From: Competibacter_A sp037045685
Lineage (GTDB): Bacteria > Pseudomonadota > Gammaproteobacteria > Competibacterales > Competibacteraceae
Assembly: GCA_037045685.1 (NCBI GenBank)
Contig: JBAOII010000014.1
Coordinates: 1-64,000 of the forward strand
Direction: 5' to 3'
DNA length: 64,000 nucleotides
Part shown: positions 26,668 through 34,672 of the stretch, piece after piece
Position numbering within the stretch: position 1 is the stretch's first letter
Layout: each line of letters starts with the position of its first letter
Made by a program: the position numbers and the translations under genes
Notes under the pieces: generated by a model
What the model saw: only the letters and a program-made list of their open reading frames with translations
Databases searched by the model: none
Told to the model about the DNA's origin: nothing

Positions 26668-27015
26668 ATGAAAGAAATAAACGAAGTCAGAGAAAAATAT
26701 CCGTTGTTGGGAATGTTCGGATTCTATCTTGATGCATCAACAGTGGAACCGGCCGAAAGATTCGATGAAACGCATATGAACAGAATACGGGAATGGATTC
26801 GGGCACAACCTCGCGCAAAACAAACGAAGCTGTATTCTTATTCGGCAAAACACTTATGCGAAACTGAAATAGGTGAGTATGTGGCGAATGGTGAATTGAT
26901 TATGTGTTGCGTCATGGAAGGGGTCAACATCAAACAAGAAAGCGGTGAAAGCATCAACGCCAATATAGCATTGTATCCGAGTATCATGAAAAGACGCTAC
27001 AAAAACCAAGTCTGA
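26668..27015 (+). CDS. Phage protein, unknown
   Basis: 115 aa starting 4 bases after the NUMOD3 stop. It reads like a small alpha/beta protein: EKYPLLGMFGFYLDASTVEP, HMNRIREWIRAQPRAKQTK and ELIMCCVMEGVNIK. No motif recognised. In the same transcript as the next gene (15-bp gap). Confidence 0.6.
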   Translation: MKEINEVREKYPLLGMFGFYLDASTVEPAERFDETHMNRIREWIRAQPRAKQTKLYSYSAKHLCETEIGEYVANGELIMCCVMEGVNIKQESGESINANIALYPSIMKRRYKNQV

Positions 27016-27030
27016 AGAGAGGAATAGAAA

Positions 27031-27210
27031 ATGCTGAAATCACAAGAAATTCATACACTACTGAAGTCAATTGCGATAACTCGACTCAAGAGCAACGACT
27101 CAAAGGGGTTGCTGGCATTGTGCCGAGTGAATTCAATGACACCACTTGAGTTGTTTGCTGGGTTCATTTCATTGGAGAGTTTGGAAATCGTTGGAGAGAT
27201 GGGAGAATAG
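27031..27210 (+). CDS. Small helical phage protein
   Basis: 59 aa: MLKSQEIHTLLKSIAITRLK, then two further helices ending SLEIVGEMGE. GAGAGGAATAGAAA precedes the ATG and the next gene starts 4 bases after its stop. Too short to assign; operon position and ribosome site support it. Confidence 0.5.
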   Translation: MLKSQEIHTLLKSIAITRLKSNDSKGLLALCRVNSMTPLELFAGFISLESLEIVGEMGE

Positions 27211-27214
27211 CAAA

Positions 27215-27568
27215 ATGGACTACGAACAAATTAGAAAAGATTTGGAAAGTTTTGTAGAGAAATTGGATAGTGATGGATTCAGGTCTTATGTTGATGCGGT
27301 AACGCTAAAAGCAAAAATCACTTGCGCCGATTTATCCGATTTCTATGACAGAATGCTTGAAATGGCAAAGGACTTGATGACAAAAGATTATATTATCGCG
27401 TCAAGTAAGCATGGTGAATTGGTTTATTCGTCGGAAGACGTTATGATTTTTCTTGATGAAAAGGGATACTTAGAACGACTGTGGATGAGAAATCCGGGTA
27501 AAAACACTTGGCGCATTATTCCAGAAGTGGGAATGGATTTTGGAGATGATGAGGAGGATGTGGAGTAA
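27215..27568 (+). CDS. Phage protein, unknown
   Basis: 117 aa from MDYEQIRKDLESFVEKLDSD. Helical N-terminal half, then a beta part with KHGELVYSSEDVMIFLDEKG and an acidic end GDDEEDVE. The frame is open upstream to 27146, but that would overlap the 59-residue gene in another frame. Not recognised. Confidence 0.6.
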   Translation: MDYEQIRKDLESFVEKLDSDGFRSYVDAVTLKAKITCADLSDFYDRMLEMAKDLMTKDYIIASSKHGELVYSSEDVMIFLDEKGYLERLWMRNPGKNTWRIIPEVGMDFGDDEEDVE

Positions 27569-27577
27569 GTAAAGAAT

Positions 27578-27607
27578 GGCACTATAGGAGGAGAATCCTA
27601 TAGTGCC
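27578..27607 (+). promoter_or_regulatory. 12-bp 5' hairpin leader, family B copy 1
   Basis: ggcactatagga/tcctatagtgcc, loop GGAGAA, with no T-run. It is followed by gaagaggatta and, 20 bases on, atttataggag, the ribosome site of 27652. The same trailing sequence follows a hairpin of different sequence at 28504. It may stabilise the mRNA 5' end or block read-through translation: the loop itself is Shine-Dalgarno-like. Confidence 0.65.
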
Positions 27608-27651
27608 GAAGAGGATTAGAAATTAACAATATATTTATAGGAGATACGAGA

Positions 27652-28302
27652 ATGATTGTAGAATATCTTAATGATTTTTTAAAAACATCGGTTTTATATT
27701 ACACTTATTGGATAAAAACCGACACACTCGGAAAGCAATTATTGGAATTGGAATCATTTATTAAGAAAGAGAAAAAAGAACTCAAAAATCTACATACATC
27801 ATTAAAAATGAGAGAAAATGAACTAAACAATAAAATACATAGGCTTATGGATAAGACCGATGCCTTTGTTACGCATTGTGCTGAAGGTTGTGGTAAGCAG
27901 GGCAATCCTGTGGGAATCAGATTTGATTATTATCCTAATCTTTTGTTAAACCCAGAGGATAAACCAATGGATAAACAAGAAGAGGAAAAAATTGATACCA
28001 GCTTAAAATTATACGATTGGTTGAAAGATGAACCCATCATCATTGGTTATGCTAAACAATATCAGAAAGCCTCAGCACAACTCAAAAAAGTTGAAGATGA
28101 GATTGATAATCATAATACAAGGGTTGTTTGCCTAAACAGTAAAATACAAGAGTATTCTGATACAGTAAAACAACATCAGGAAGCAAAAGATTTATACCAT
28201 AAGATAAAAAGCTCGATTATGGGGGAAAGTTTTAAAATTGGTAAAATAATATGTGAAAGTGAAAGTCAAATAGTTCCAGCAATTAAGTTGGGAGGTAATT
28301 AG
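27652..28302 (+). CDS. Coiled-coil phage protein
   Basis: 216 aa. Long coiled coils occupy about residues 20-65 and 135-190. Between them lies a Cys-containing section (FVTHCAEGCGKQGNPVGIRF) that could bind metal. The N-terminus (MIVEYLNDFLKTSVLYYTYW) is aromatic and may contact a membrane. Family-B hairpin leader and ATAGGAG upstream. Composition is more AT-rich than the structural genes. Not recognised. Confidence 0.65.
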   Translation: MIVEYLNDFLKTSVLYYTYWIKTDTLGKQLLELESFIKKEKKELKNLHTSLKMRENELNNKIHRLMDKTDAFVTHCAEGCGKQGNPVGIRFDYYPNLLLNPEDKPMDKQEEEKIDTSLKLYDWLKDEPIIIGYAKQYQKASAQLKKVEDEIDNHNTRVVCLNSKIQEYSDTVKQHQEAKDLYHKIKSSIMGESFKIGKIICESESQIVPAIKLGGN

Positions 28303-28303
28303 A

Positions 28304-28498
28304 ATGGACATCTTAGAAGAAATCGACAAGGCATATAGTGATGAGGATGATAAAGAGATAGACGAACTGCTAAAAAATGGCGGTATTCTCACGAGAGATA
28401 TTCAACGGCGCAAAAGAGAACAAGAAGAGGAGAAACGAAGACAGAAAATATTTGAACAAGAGTTTTTGAATTATACCAAAGAAGAGCTTGGGTTATAA
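28304..28498 (+). CDS. Small charged helical protein
   Basis: 64 aa: MDILEEIDKAYSDEDDKEID, then a basic-acidic helix (RRKREQEEEKRRQKIFEQEF). It starts 1 base after the previous stop, with GGGAGGTAATTAGA as ribosome site, so it is tightly coupled to 27652. Probably a partner of that coiled-coil protein. Confidence 0.6.
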   Translation: MDILEEIDKAYSDEDDKEIDELLKNGGILTRDIQRRKREQEEEKRRQKIFEQEFLNYTKEELGL

Positions 28499-28503
28499 AA
28501 AAA

Positions 28504-28540
28504 GCGGTTTGAGTAGTTGATATTATGCTACTCAAACCGC
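28504..28540 (+). promoter_or_regulatory. 13-bp 5' hairpin leader, family B copy 2
   Basis: gcggtttgagtag/ctactcaaaccgc, 11-base loop. The trailing segment agaagaggattatcaatag, then tatttataggag, is nearly the same as that after the hairpin at 27578, although the stem sequences are unrelated. An A-run precedes the stem. Confidence 0.65.
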
Positions 28541-28581
28541 AGAAGAGGATTATCAATAGTATTTATAGGAGTGACCGAAGG

Positions 28582-29157
28582 ATGAAAAAAATATTAACAT
28601 TTGATGACTGGGATATGCTTCACGATGACCGTGGGTTTCCTGAATGGGAAGAAACCCACCAATTTCCTTTCTCACCGAAGGTTTATTCGACAAGATTGCC
28701 CACCGGAGAAGATTTGTCGATAAGGGAAAGTGATATTGGTGCTAAGTATATTATTAAACTAGACGATTTATGGTTGTTAGGTGCTTATCCGAAAGAACAA
28801 GTCCTCAAGGAAGCATATAAATTTTATGTGCGGGAACTCATCAGAAAACAGATCATCACACAACGCGAAATCAATCCTGATTACTACTCACTGGAAGAAC
28901 ACTTTTGGCTCGAAACAGAATGGAACATATCAAAAAATGGAAACTTTAGCAAACATATTGATAGACGATATTACACAGTAAAAAAGGAGAATACCTATTT
29001 TTTGGCATTATTCAGCGGAATTCCTTTAAAAGATGAATATGAATTCAAAACATTCCCCGAAGCAGATGAAGCGTGTTTTCTTGATTACTTAGAAAGAATA
29101 TCCATCGGGCAACTAAAACCAAATCTAAAAAGGATAAGTGAATCCAAGGAGAAATAA
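28582..29157 (+). CDS. Phage protein, unknown
   Basis: 191 aa from MKKILTFDDWDMLHDDRGFP. The ATG follows ATAGGAGTGACCGAAGG. Alpha/beta composition with DDLWLLGAYPKEQVLKEAYK and a beta-rich end NTYFLALFSGIPLKDEYEF. The helicase begins 3 bases after its stop, so the two are co-expressed and may act together. No family recognised. Confidence 0.65.
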   Translation: MKKILTFDDWDMLHDDRGFPEWEETHQFPFSPKVYSTRLPTGEDLSIRESDIGAKYIIKLDDLWLLGAYPKEQVLKEAYKFYVRELIRKQIITQREINPDYYSLEEHFWLETEWNISKNGNFSKHIDRRYYTVKKENTYFLALFSGIPLKDEYEFKTFPEADEACFLDYLERISIGQLKPNLKRISESKEK

Positions 29158-29160
29158 ATT

Positions 29161-30624
29161 ATGGAACTTAAACCAAGACAAATTGAAGCGTATAATGCGG
29201 TGAATGAACATCTTACGAGTGGAATCAACAAACAACTGGTCGCTTTGCCGACGGGTGTTGGTAAAACAGTGTTGGGTTGTCATATTGCGAACACATTTAA
29301 ATCATCATTATTTCTGGTCCATCGCAAAGAGTTAATCGACCAAACTGCGAGAACAATGCGAGCGATATGCCCGGAAATCGAAATAGGTGAAGTGGCAAAT
29401 GGCATAGTCAACATTAAACCATTTACTATTGGAATGATACAAACAGCAGTCAATAGATTACCAAAGTTGGATAAAAACTTGTTTGAGATGATGATAATCG
29501 ATGAAGCGCATCATGCGATGGCTAAAACGTGGAAACAAGTGGCGGAACATTTTGATACCAGATTGAGACTTGGATTATCAGCAACTCCAGACCGTGCCGA
29601 TGGTGCTCCACTCGCAAATCTGTTCGATAAAATCGTTTATCAGATGTCTGTTGCCGCTGCGGTCAAAGAAGGCTACTTGTGTCAACCGAGATGTTTCCAA
29701 TACAGAACAGACGTAAATATTTCAAGTGTGAAAAATGCGGCAGGTGATTTTAGATCGAATGATTTATCGCGAATGGTGAATACACAAAAAAGAAATGATT
29801 TGGTTTTAAAATGTTATATGGATAAGTCGATTGGAAGAAAAGCTCTTGGGTTTGCGGTTGACATAGCACACGCTAAAGCACTGGCAACAACATTTCGAGA
29901 TGAAGGCATTCGCGCTGAATGGGTATCAGGTGATGATTCAGACCGCGAAGAGAAAATTGAACTGTTTAGGAGAAATGAGATACAGGTATTGTTTAATGCG
30001 ATGTTACTCACAGAGGGTTTTGATATGCCAGATATTGAAACCATACTGATGGCAAGACCCACACAATCGAAAGTGCTATTCACTCAGATGGCAGGAAGAG
30101 GATTGAGATTGTTTGATGGAAAAGATTACTGTTTGATAATGGATTTTGTTGACTTGACCAATAAACATAATTTAGCCACTTCCTGGGCATTGTTCGACAG
30201 CAAAGGTTGTTATCCGGTAGGAGAAATGAGTGACCCATTTGCCGAACATAATGACCGAAGAGGTAAAATTGGAAGAATGTTTGATGCGGTTGAATCATTG
30301 TTCGGTGAGATACTCAGCGATAAAGTCATCGAAAAAATGATAGACATTCTAAAACCACCACCGAAACCAGAAATTGATTATGACCGGTGGAGCGAAGGAA
30401 AATATCATGAGAAAGCAACCGACAAACAACTCTGGAGATTAAGACAGGCTGGATATGATGTCGATGAAACGGATTGGACAAAAGGACAGGCATCGAGAGT
30501 GATTTCAAATCTTTCGGCAAAGGCGATTTTAACAACAAAACAATGGGGATTACTTCTCAAAAAAGGTTACGATATTTCTGAGGAGTGGACATACAATCAA
30601 GCATTGACGGCATTAAATTCGTGA
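29161..30624 (+). CDS. SF2 DEAH helicase (UvsW/Ssl2-like)
   Basis: 487 aa. Motif I LPTGVGKT, motif Ia LVHRKELIDQT, motif II IIDEAHH, motif III GLSATPDR, motif V LTEGFDMP and motif VI QMAGRGLR are all present, so the two RecA-like domains are complete. C-terminal 120 residues hold small helical repeats (DKQLWRLRQAGYDVDETDWT, TKQWGLLLKKGYDISEEW). Likely remodels replication forks, R-loops or recombination intermediates as UvsW does. AAGGAGAAATAAATT precedes the ATG. It is the only replication or repair enzyme I recognise besides the clamp. Confidence 0.9.
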   Translation: MELKPRQIEAYNAVNEHLTSGINKQLVALPTGVGKTVLGCHIANTFKSSLFLVHRKELIDQTARTMRAICPEIEIGEVANGIVNIKPFTIGMIQTAVNRLPKLDKNLFEMMIIDEAHHAMAKTWKQVAEHFDTRLRLGLSATPDRADGAPLANLFDKIVYQMSVAAAVKEGYLCQPRCFQYRTDVNISSVKNAAGDFRSNDLSRMVNTQKRNDLVLKCYMDKSIGRKALGFAVDIAHAKALATTFRDEGIRAEWVSGDDSDREEKIELFRRNEIQVLFNAMLLTEGFDMPDIETILMARPTQSKVLFTQMAGRGLRLFDGKDYCLIMDFVDLTNKHNLATSWALFDSKGCYPVGEMSDPFAEHNDRRGKIGRMFDAVESLFGEILSDKVIEKMIDILKPPPKPEIDYDRWSEGKYHEKATDKQLWRLRQAGYDVDETDWTKGQASRVISNLSAKAILTTKQWGLLLKKGYDISEEWTYNQALTALNS

Positions 30625-30681
30625 TAAATATTTGAACATTTTTTGAATTGTGTTGTCATAATACAGGATTGAAGAAAAAGC

Positions 30682-30709
30682 TTGACATGTATAAATACTG
30701 TGATATGAT
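30682..30709 (+). promoter_or_regulatory. Sigma-70 promoter overlapping an ATAAATA element
   Basis: TTGACA (30682-30687), 16-bp spacer, TATGAT (30704-30709). The T4-late-like TATAAATA (ATAAATA 30691-30697) sits within the spacer. It directs the small gene at 30743 and possibly the structured RNA beyond. Confidence 0.7.
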
Positions 30710-30742
30710 GTATCTATTATGAAGCACTTGAAGGAGGAATTA

Positions 30743-30907
30743 ATGATGAAGAAATCACACAGCAAAGATAATGACGCGCTTTCAAAGAAAAATCGATTAC
30801 ATCAATCAAGACCCGCGACAAGAACAAGTGGTGTGCTGTCAGGTTTTTGGAAACCCGGCAGAAAATTTATTCCAAGAAAAACTGTCGCGGAATTGAACAT
30901 TTTTTGA
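30743..30907 (+). CDS. Small basic phage protein
   Basis: 54 aa, strongly basic: MMKKSHSKDNDALSKKNRLH, then SRPATRTSGVLSGFWKPGRK and KFIPRKTVAEL. AAGGAGGAATTA is a very strong ribosome site. It lies between the 32-bp repeats and upstream of the structured RNA. Charge suits nucleic-acid binding, perhaps to that RNA; this is inference. Confidence 0.5.
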   Translation: MMKKSHSKDNDALSKKNRLHQSRPATRTSGVLSGFWKPGRKFIPRKTVAELNIF

Positions 30908-31059
30908 ATTGTGTTGTCATAATATTTGAACCCTATAAAAATGTGTCATGTGTCATACACAAAAAAATTATTTTTGGGGCTGCATCAAAAAAATGTGCTT
31001 CCAGGTATAAATAATAATGAATCAAACAAAATTCAAACATCCGAAAATATCCGTGGTAT

Positions 31060-32290
31060 GCGTGGGAAGGTCAATTTATTAGTCAGAAAATTTCCGTTGA
31101 GGTCAGTGACAAACAAGATGCGCTCGTAAGAACGGCGTAAAAAGTCACAGTGGCCTGACTCTAATATGACACGCCATATTTAAAGAGTCGAAAGAATATG
31201 TATTTCACCCGCTGTTGTGAATATCTGTTTCGCGTTTATTACCAGAAAAAGTAAAAGCGATAAACAACAGTGTGAAACCGATAGGACGGGCATTAAGGTC
31301 AGTTCACCATAATGGCACAGTGGGGTAAATCCAACACCGCCACTATATCCGAATCAGCACGAGAGTAACAGAAATCTCCGATTGCTGATAAATCCAAAAG
31401 TTTGGTTTGCGTAGACTTTTGGAGAGAGAGAAGCGCTGGAGGGGAAGTTGTCGAACCCTGAAAGAGTGTATACCGATGGAATCTTATCCGACCCATTAGC
31501 AACTCCCGGATGAGTATAAAAGAACATCGACGCGAACTGTGGTTGAAAGAACACAAGATAAATCGAGTGAAAGTCATATTCCATGGTGGAGGCACCATGT
31601 ATCTATTAGCCCGAAGACGAGCTAGCGGGTGATAAAGAGTGCGGGTGGTATACGAAGCATTTTAAAAGAAAATGTGTAGTATATTATATGGTGTTGTGTG
31701 CTTAAAAGGTTTAGAGAATGTTTAAAGAACAGAAGAATGGCGCAAAGCGAAGCGAAGCGACAAATGGCCTGAAGTGAAGCGAAGGCCATTGAATGAAGAA
31801 TGTGTTGAACATGTTCAGGATGATGATGAAGAAGGTTTTGAAGAAAGGAAATGAAGTTTGATTCAAACCGTTTTCGCTTCGCTTCAAACGGTTTTGGCTT
31901 CGCCAGGTTCAGGTTGTTGAACATGTTCAGGACAATGTGTTGAACAGGTTTGAAGAAAGGTCCAACACCATATTGAACCACTAACCGCAACGGAGAAGGT
32001 CAAAAACATTTTTTCCCTTCTGTCAGCAGCATGTGAGGCAAGAGTATATGGTGCCTGTCCGTAAGCATGGGAAAAGACAGGTTCGAATCATGTTAAGATA
32101 ACATCTCATCCCTCTTTCTTTTTGCCCTCCTATAAACATACAATCTCATCCCTCCTTCTTCTGACCCGCCACCAAATAACATCTCACCCCTTTCGTTTGT
32201 TCCGACCCGGTTTTGCTTGTTCCGCGCCGTGCTGCTTGTTCCGAAACAATCAATCAGCCCCACACATTGAACCGTGTGGGGTTTTTTATT
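31060..32290 (+). ncRNA. Giant structured RNA candidate (GOLLD/ROOL class suspected)
   Basis: 1.2 kb with no credible gene but dense nested helices. Seen: gtcag...ctgac enclosing tgac/gtca (31100-31158); tttcac/gtgaaa enclosing ctgttg/caacag and ttac/gtaa (31203-31278); atcagc/gctgat (31353-31388); ccaaaagt/acttttgg (31394-31422); catggtg/caccatg with GAGG loop (31583-31600); aaaccgttt/aaacggttt (31865-31894); cctgtc/gacagg followed by a T-loop-like ttcgaat (32054-32087). A strong terminator closes it at 32258. Phages carry giant RNAs such as GOLLD and ROOL in similar gene-poor places. The class is a guess; the structure is not. Confidence 0.6.
32258..32290 (+). terminator. Strong rho-independent terminator
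   Basis: ccccacac/gtgtgggg stem (32258-32265, 32274-32281), 8-base loop, six T. It ends the structured RNA transcript. Confidence 0.92.
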
Positions 32291-32355
32291 GCCCGTTGAA
32301 TCATACAGCATGTTCCATAAATACATCAAACCATCAACAGAAGGAACTCAGAGCA

Positions 32356-32460
32356 ATGAAAAGGAAAATCGACAAATGGTATCAGGTCCACGACAAAAAA
32401 ACGAGAACAGTGCGAAATGCTCAGAAAGTGAGAACGTATCCGTATAAGAGAGGGAAATAG
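32356..32460 (+). CDS. 34-residue basic peptide
   Basis: MKRKIDKWYQVHDKKTRTVR then NAQKVRTYPYKRGK. AGAAGGAACTCAGAGCA precedes the ATG, and an ATAAATA element is 33 bp upstream. The next gene starts 1 base after its stop. Very short, but spacing and coupling support it. Confidence 0.45.
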   Translation: MKRKIDKWYQVHDKKTRTVRNAQKVRTYPYKRGK

Positions 32461-32461
32461 G

Positions 32462-32665
32462 ATGAAACCACAATTAAATTACTACAGCGACACATCAGAA
32501 GGGCCAATCCCGCATAAACAATATAAAGGCTTCCGCTTATGCGTCAAACTCGATACTGACAATAAAGTTTTAACCAACATCGGATATAAGCATCCACCTT
32601 TAAAGCGTGATGGTAGGTTGGTTTGGGCACTTCCAGGCAATCAAGAAATCATTTTTGACGATTAA
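32462..32665 (+). CDS. Small phage protein
   Basis: 67 aa: MKPQLNYYSDTSEGPIPHKQ, a beta-rich body and an acidic end QEIIFDD. It begins 1 base after the 34-residue peptide. No family recognised. Confidence 0.5.
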   Translation: MKPQLNYYSDTSEGPIPHKQYKGFRLCVKLDTDNKVLTNIGYKHPPLKRDGRLVWALPGNQEIIFDD

Positions 32666-32714
32666 TTTAATCCAATAAATACATCATCAACAACCAACAG
32701 AAGGAGTAGACAAT

Positions 32715-33032
32715 ATGACATTAGTATCTGTGATAACGACTGACAACACAGAAATCCTCGGCTCTGTAGTCTACACGCATAACGCACCACGGTCTGTGCT
32801 AGAAAATGATAATTGTCTAACGCTCGCTGAGGCGGTGTGGATAAGACGCAACGACGACACCGGCACCGCCACCATCACGAAAATCAGCGACAAGCAAGAT
32901 TTTCGCGCGCCGGGGCTAAAAAACACAATAACTTTTTTCTCACACAACATCATATGCGTCATCAATGTGACTGATAAAAGAGTGATTGACGAGTATACAA
33001 GAATCATCAAAGAGTATCAGAACGATGAGTGA
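32715..33032 (+). CDS. Phage protein, possible small beta barrel
   Basis: 105 aa: MTLVSVITTDNTEILGSVVY, then NCLTLAEAVWIRRNDDTGTA, and a C-terminal helix TDKRVIDEYTRIIKEYQNDE. The strand pattern resembles small Sm-like or OB barrels, only as an impression. AGAAGGAGTAGACAAT precedes the ATG and ATAAATA lies at 32675-32681. Stop overlaps the next start by 8 bases. Confidence 0.55.
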   Translation: MTLVSVITTDNTEILGSVVYTHNAPRSVLENDNCLTLAEAVWIRRNDDTGTATITKISDKQDFRAPGLKNTITFFSHNIICVINVTDKRVIDEYTRIIKEYQNDE

Positions 33033-33222
33033 GCATGATTTAGTAGAGATGGAGATAGTTAAAGGTGAGGATGGTTATTCAGCGACCATGAGAGTCAAAA
33101 AACATCACGCAACCCACGACCCAGAGATTGACGAATTGTTAGAGACAGTTAAAAGATTATCTGGCGCATCATTTGTGGTTGTGAATGATGAGACAGGGCA
33201 ACTTGAACTCAAGTATAGATAA
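33025..33222 (+). CDS. Small phage protein
   Basis: 65 aa from MSEHDLVEMEIVKGEDGYSA, overlapping the previous gene by 8 bases. Alternating strands and one helix (EIDELLETVKRLSGASF). The following gene starts on its last base (TAATG). Unknown. Confidence 0.5.
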   Translation: MSEHDLVEMEIVKGEDGYSATMRVKKHHATHDPEIDELLETVKRLSGASFVVVNDETGQLELKYR

Positions 33223-33647
33223 TGACATATGAGTTATATCCGTGGTTGTGGAAATGTAGACCTTTTACCGTCACTGATTTAGCGATTGGTAAGTGGGTTG
33301 GCTTCTGCTACATCATCCACAACCACGACAATGATAAACGCTATATTGGAATGAAAAACTTTTACTTCAAGCGCGGTAAAAAGAAAGCGCCCAGTGATTG
33401 GCCGACATATTACGGCTCTAATAAGGCACTACAAGAAGATGTTAAACGACTTGGACCTGAATGTTTCACACGCACTATCGTATCACTCCACACACAAAAG
33501 TTATCAATGCGCTATAGCGAGAAGGAGTTGATATTCCAATTGAGAGCAATCGAAAGCCCTGATTATTATAATTTGAGTATTGACGGACGGTATCAGAGAT
33601 TAAATAGAACACAATCAATATACGATGAGGTGACAAGAGATGACTGA
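33222..33647 (+). CDS. GIY-YIG endonuclease, SegE-like
   Basis: 141 aa. GFCYIIHNHDNDKRYIGMKN contains the GIY and YIG strands, and WPTYYGSNKALQEDVKRLG followed by CFTRTIVS continues as in SegE-type GIY-YIG proteins of T4-like phages. The catalytic Glu would be in EKELIFQLRAIES. No DNA-binding extension, so it is a minimal nuclease. It overlaps both neighbours slightly, as if part of a fixed operon rather than a recent insertion. Confidence 0.65.
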   Translation: MTYELYPWLWKCRPFTVTDLAIGKWVGFCYIIHNHDNDKRYIGMKNFYFKRGKKKAPSDWPTYYGSNKALQEDVKRLGPECFTRTIVSLHTQKLSMRYSEKELIFQLRAIESPDYYNLSIDGRYQRLNRTQSIYDEVTRDD

Positions 33648-34002
33648 TTACGCGAGCATCGACATAGATTCGATTATGAGTGATGATGTAGAAGAGATTG
33701 ACTACGACAACAATCAATCAGACAGACACGAAATCGAAAACGATATACGAATCAAACTCGAATCGCTTGCCGGTCAATTGTGGGATGATAAAACATATAA
33801 ACGATTATTCAAAAAGTTTTATTTGATTACTCGCTTAGCTCAACTTGGAGCGAGTGTCACTGAGATAAAAAGCGATATGGAAGTGATCTGGGAGCCACCA
33901 AAATCACTCGGCAACAACAAATGCAGAGACAGATACGACACTGAATTAGACGGCCTATTCAGCATTGCGAAAGAAATGATGCTGGTGACGAGGTTCAATT
34001 GA
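33640..34002 (+). CDS. Helical phage protein next to packaging genes
   Basis: 120 aa. Acidic N-terminus (MTDYASIDIDSIMSDDVEEI), then helices LESLAGQLWDDKTYKRLFKK and RLAQLGASVTEIKSDMEVIW. It overlaps the GIY-YIG gene by 8 bases. Unknown. Its place just before the terminase genes could suit a packaging or head accessory factor. Confidence 0.55.
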   Translation: MTDYASIDIDSIMSDDVEEIDYDNNQSDRHEIENDIRIKLESLAGQLWDDKTYKRLFKKFYLITRLAQLGASVTEIKSDMEVIWEPPKSLGNNKCRDRYDTELDGLFSIAKEMMLVTRFN

Positions 34003-34165
34003 TCGAAATGATGAATAAACAAATAAATAACACAATTGATACATTCCAAGGGGTCCTTCCTGAGTGTCAAGCGCCTTGCGTCGGGAGTGGCATGCGGTTT
34101 TTTTATTCATATTGTCCAAATCTTATTTACATAAATCAACAAGTTAGCTCAACGAGTCACAAAAA
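34003..34165. other. Non-coding block before terminase, candidate cos site
   Basis: 163 bp without a gene. It contains ATAAATA (34023-34029) and a conspicuously GC-rich 55-bp block (about 34048-34103) in an otherwise AT-rich phage, with AAGG/CCTT arms. Lambda-type phages place cos directly before the small terminase gene, and the terminase here is lambda-type, so cos is the best guess. No lambda cosN match was seen. Confidence 0.35.
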
Positions 34166-34672
34166 ATGATAAAAAGGGGTCCACCTGCCAAAAACAGGCA
34201 AAAAACGACGGCAACAACGAGCGAATTAGCATCGATTTTTGATGTTGAATACCCAGCAGTGTGCCAGTGGGCAAAAAAAGAAGACTTTCCGCAACCTGAA
34301 CCCAATACCGGCGACGGAAGAGAAACGCGATACAGCACCAGAGCGGTCATTGAATGGTGGCTCGGAATTGCTGATTATGATAAACAGCGAACTCGTTTAC
34401 TGAAAGCGCAAGCCGACTATAAAGAGCTCGAAGTCGCAGAAAAATCGAATGAACTCTGTCAAGTTTCTGAGTTTATCGCTTTCAATCAAAAACTGATTGC
34501 GTCATGTAAGGCGAATTTGCGCGATATAGCTCAAACCATCGGACAACAACGAGAAGATTTCGAGACAGATTCAGAACTGGAGCAAGCAATTAGAAATCTG
34601 ATCGACTCGGCATTAGCTAACCTCGCAAAAGGATTTGCGGATTATGAATCTCAACAGACAAGCCTACAATAA
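34166..34672 (+). CDS. Terminase small subunit, Nu1-like
   Basis: 168 aa. An N-terminal winged-helix/MerR-like unit (TSELASIFDVEYPAVCQWAK, then EDFPQPEP, RYSTRAVIEWWLG) is followed by a helix with LKAQADYKELEVAEKSNELC, the Nu1 pattern. The lambda homologue binds cosB and recruits the large subunit. It overlaps the large-subunit gene by 29 bases. Confidence 0.85.
   Translation: MIKRGPPAKNRQKTTATTSELASIFDVEYPAVCQWAKKEDFPQPEPNTGDGRETRYSTRAVIEWWLGIADYDKQRTRLLKAQADYKELEVAEKSNELCQVSEFIAFNQKLIASCKANLRDIAQTIGQQREDFETDSELEQAIRNLIDSALANLAKGFADYESQQTSLQ

Larger units (their letters stand above)
30632..30924 (+). repeat. 32-bp direct repeat flanking a small gene
   Basis: Exact 32-bp copies at 30632-30663 and 30893-30924 (starting ttgaacattttttgaattgt), 261 bp apart. 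The first lies just after the helicase stop; the second covers the end of the small gene at 30743. This looks like a duplicated cassette boundary through which the intervening segment could be lost. Confidence 0.85.

Noticed and set aside
30926..31129. Rightward open frame of 67 codons
   Set aside because: Poor start context, covers an ATAAATA element and the start of the structured RNA.
31622..31990. Leftward open frame of 122 codons
   Set aside because: No ribosome site, and it runs through palindromes and repeats of the structured RNA segment; composition unlike nearby genes.
32020..32100. tRNA gene suggested by ggttcgaatc
   Set aside because: The T-loop-like element follows a cctgtc/gacagg hairpin; no acceptor stem, D-arm or anticodon arm can be built around it. 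It is treated as part of the structured RNA.
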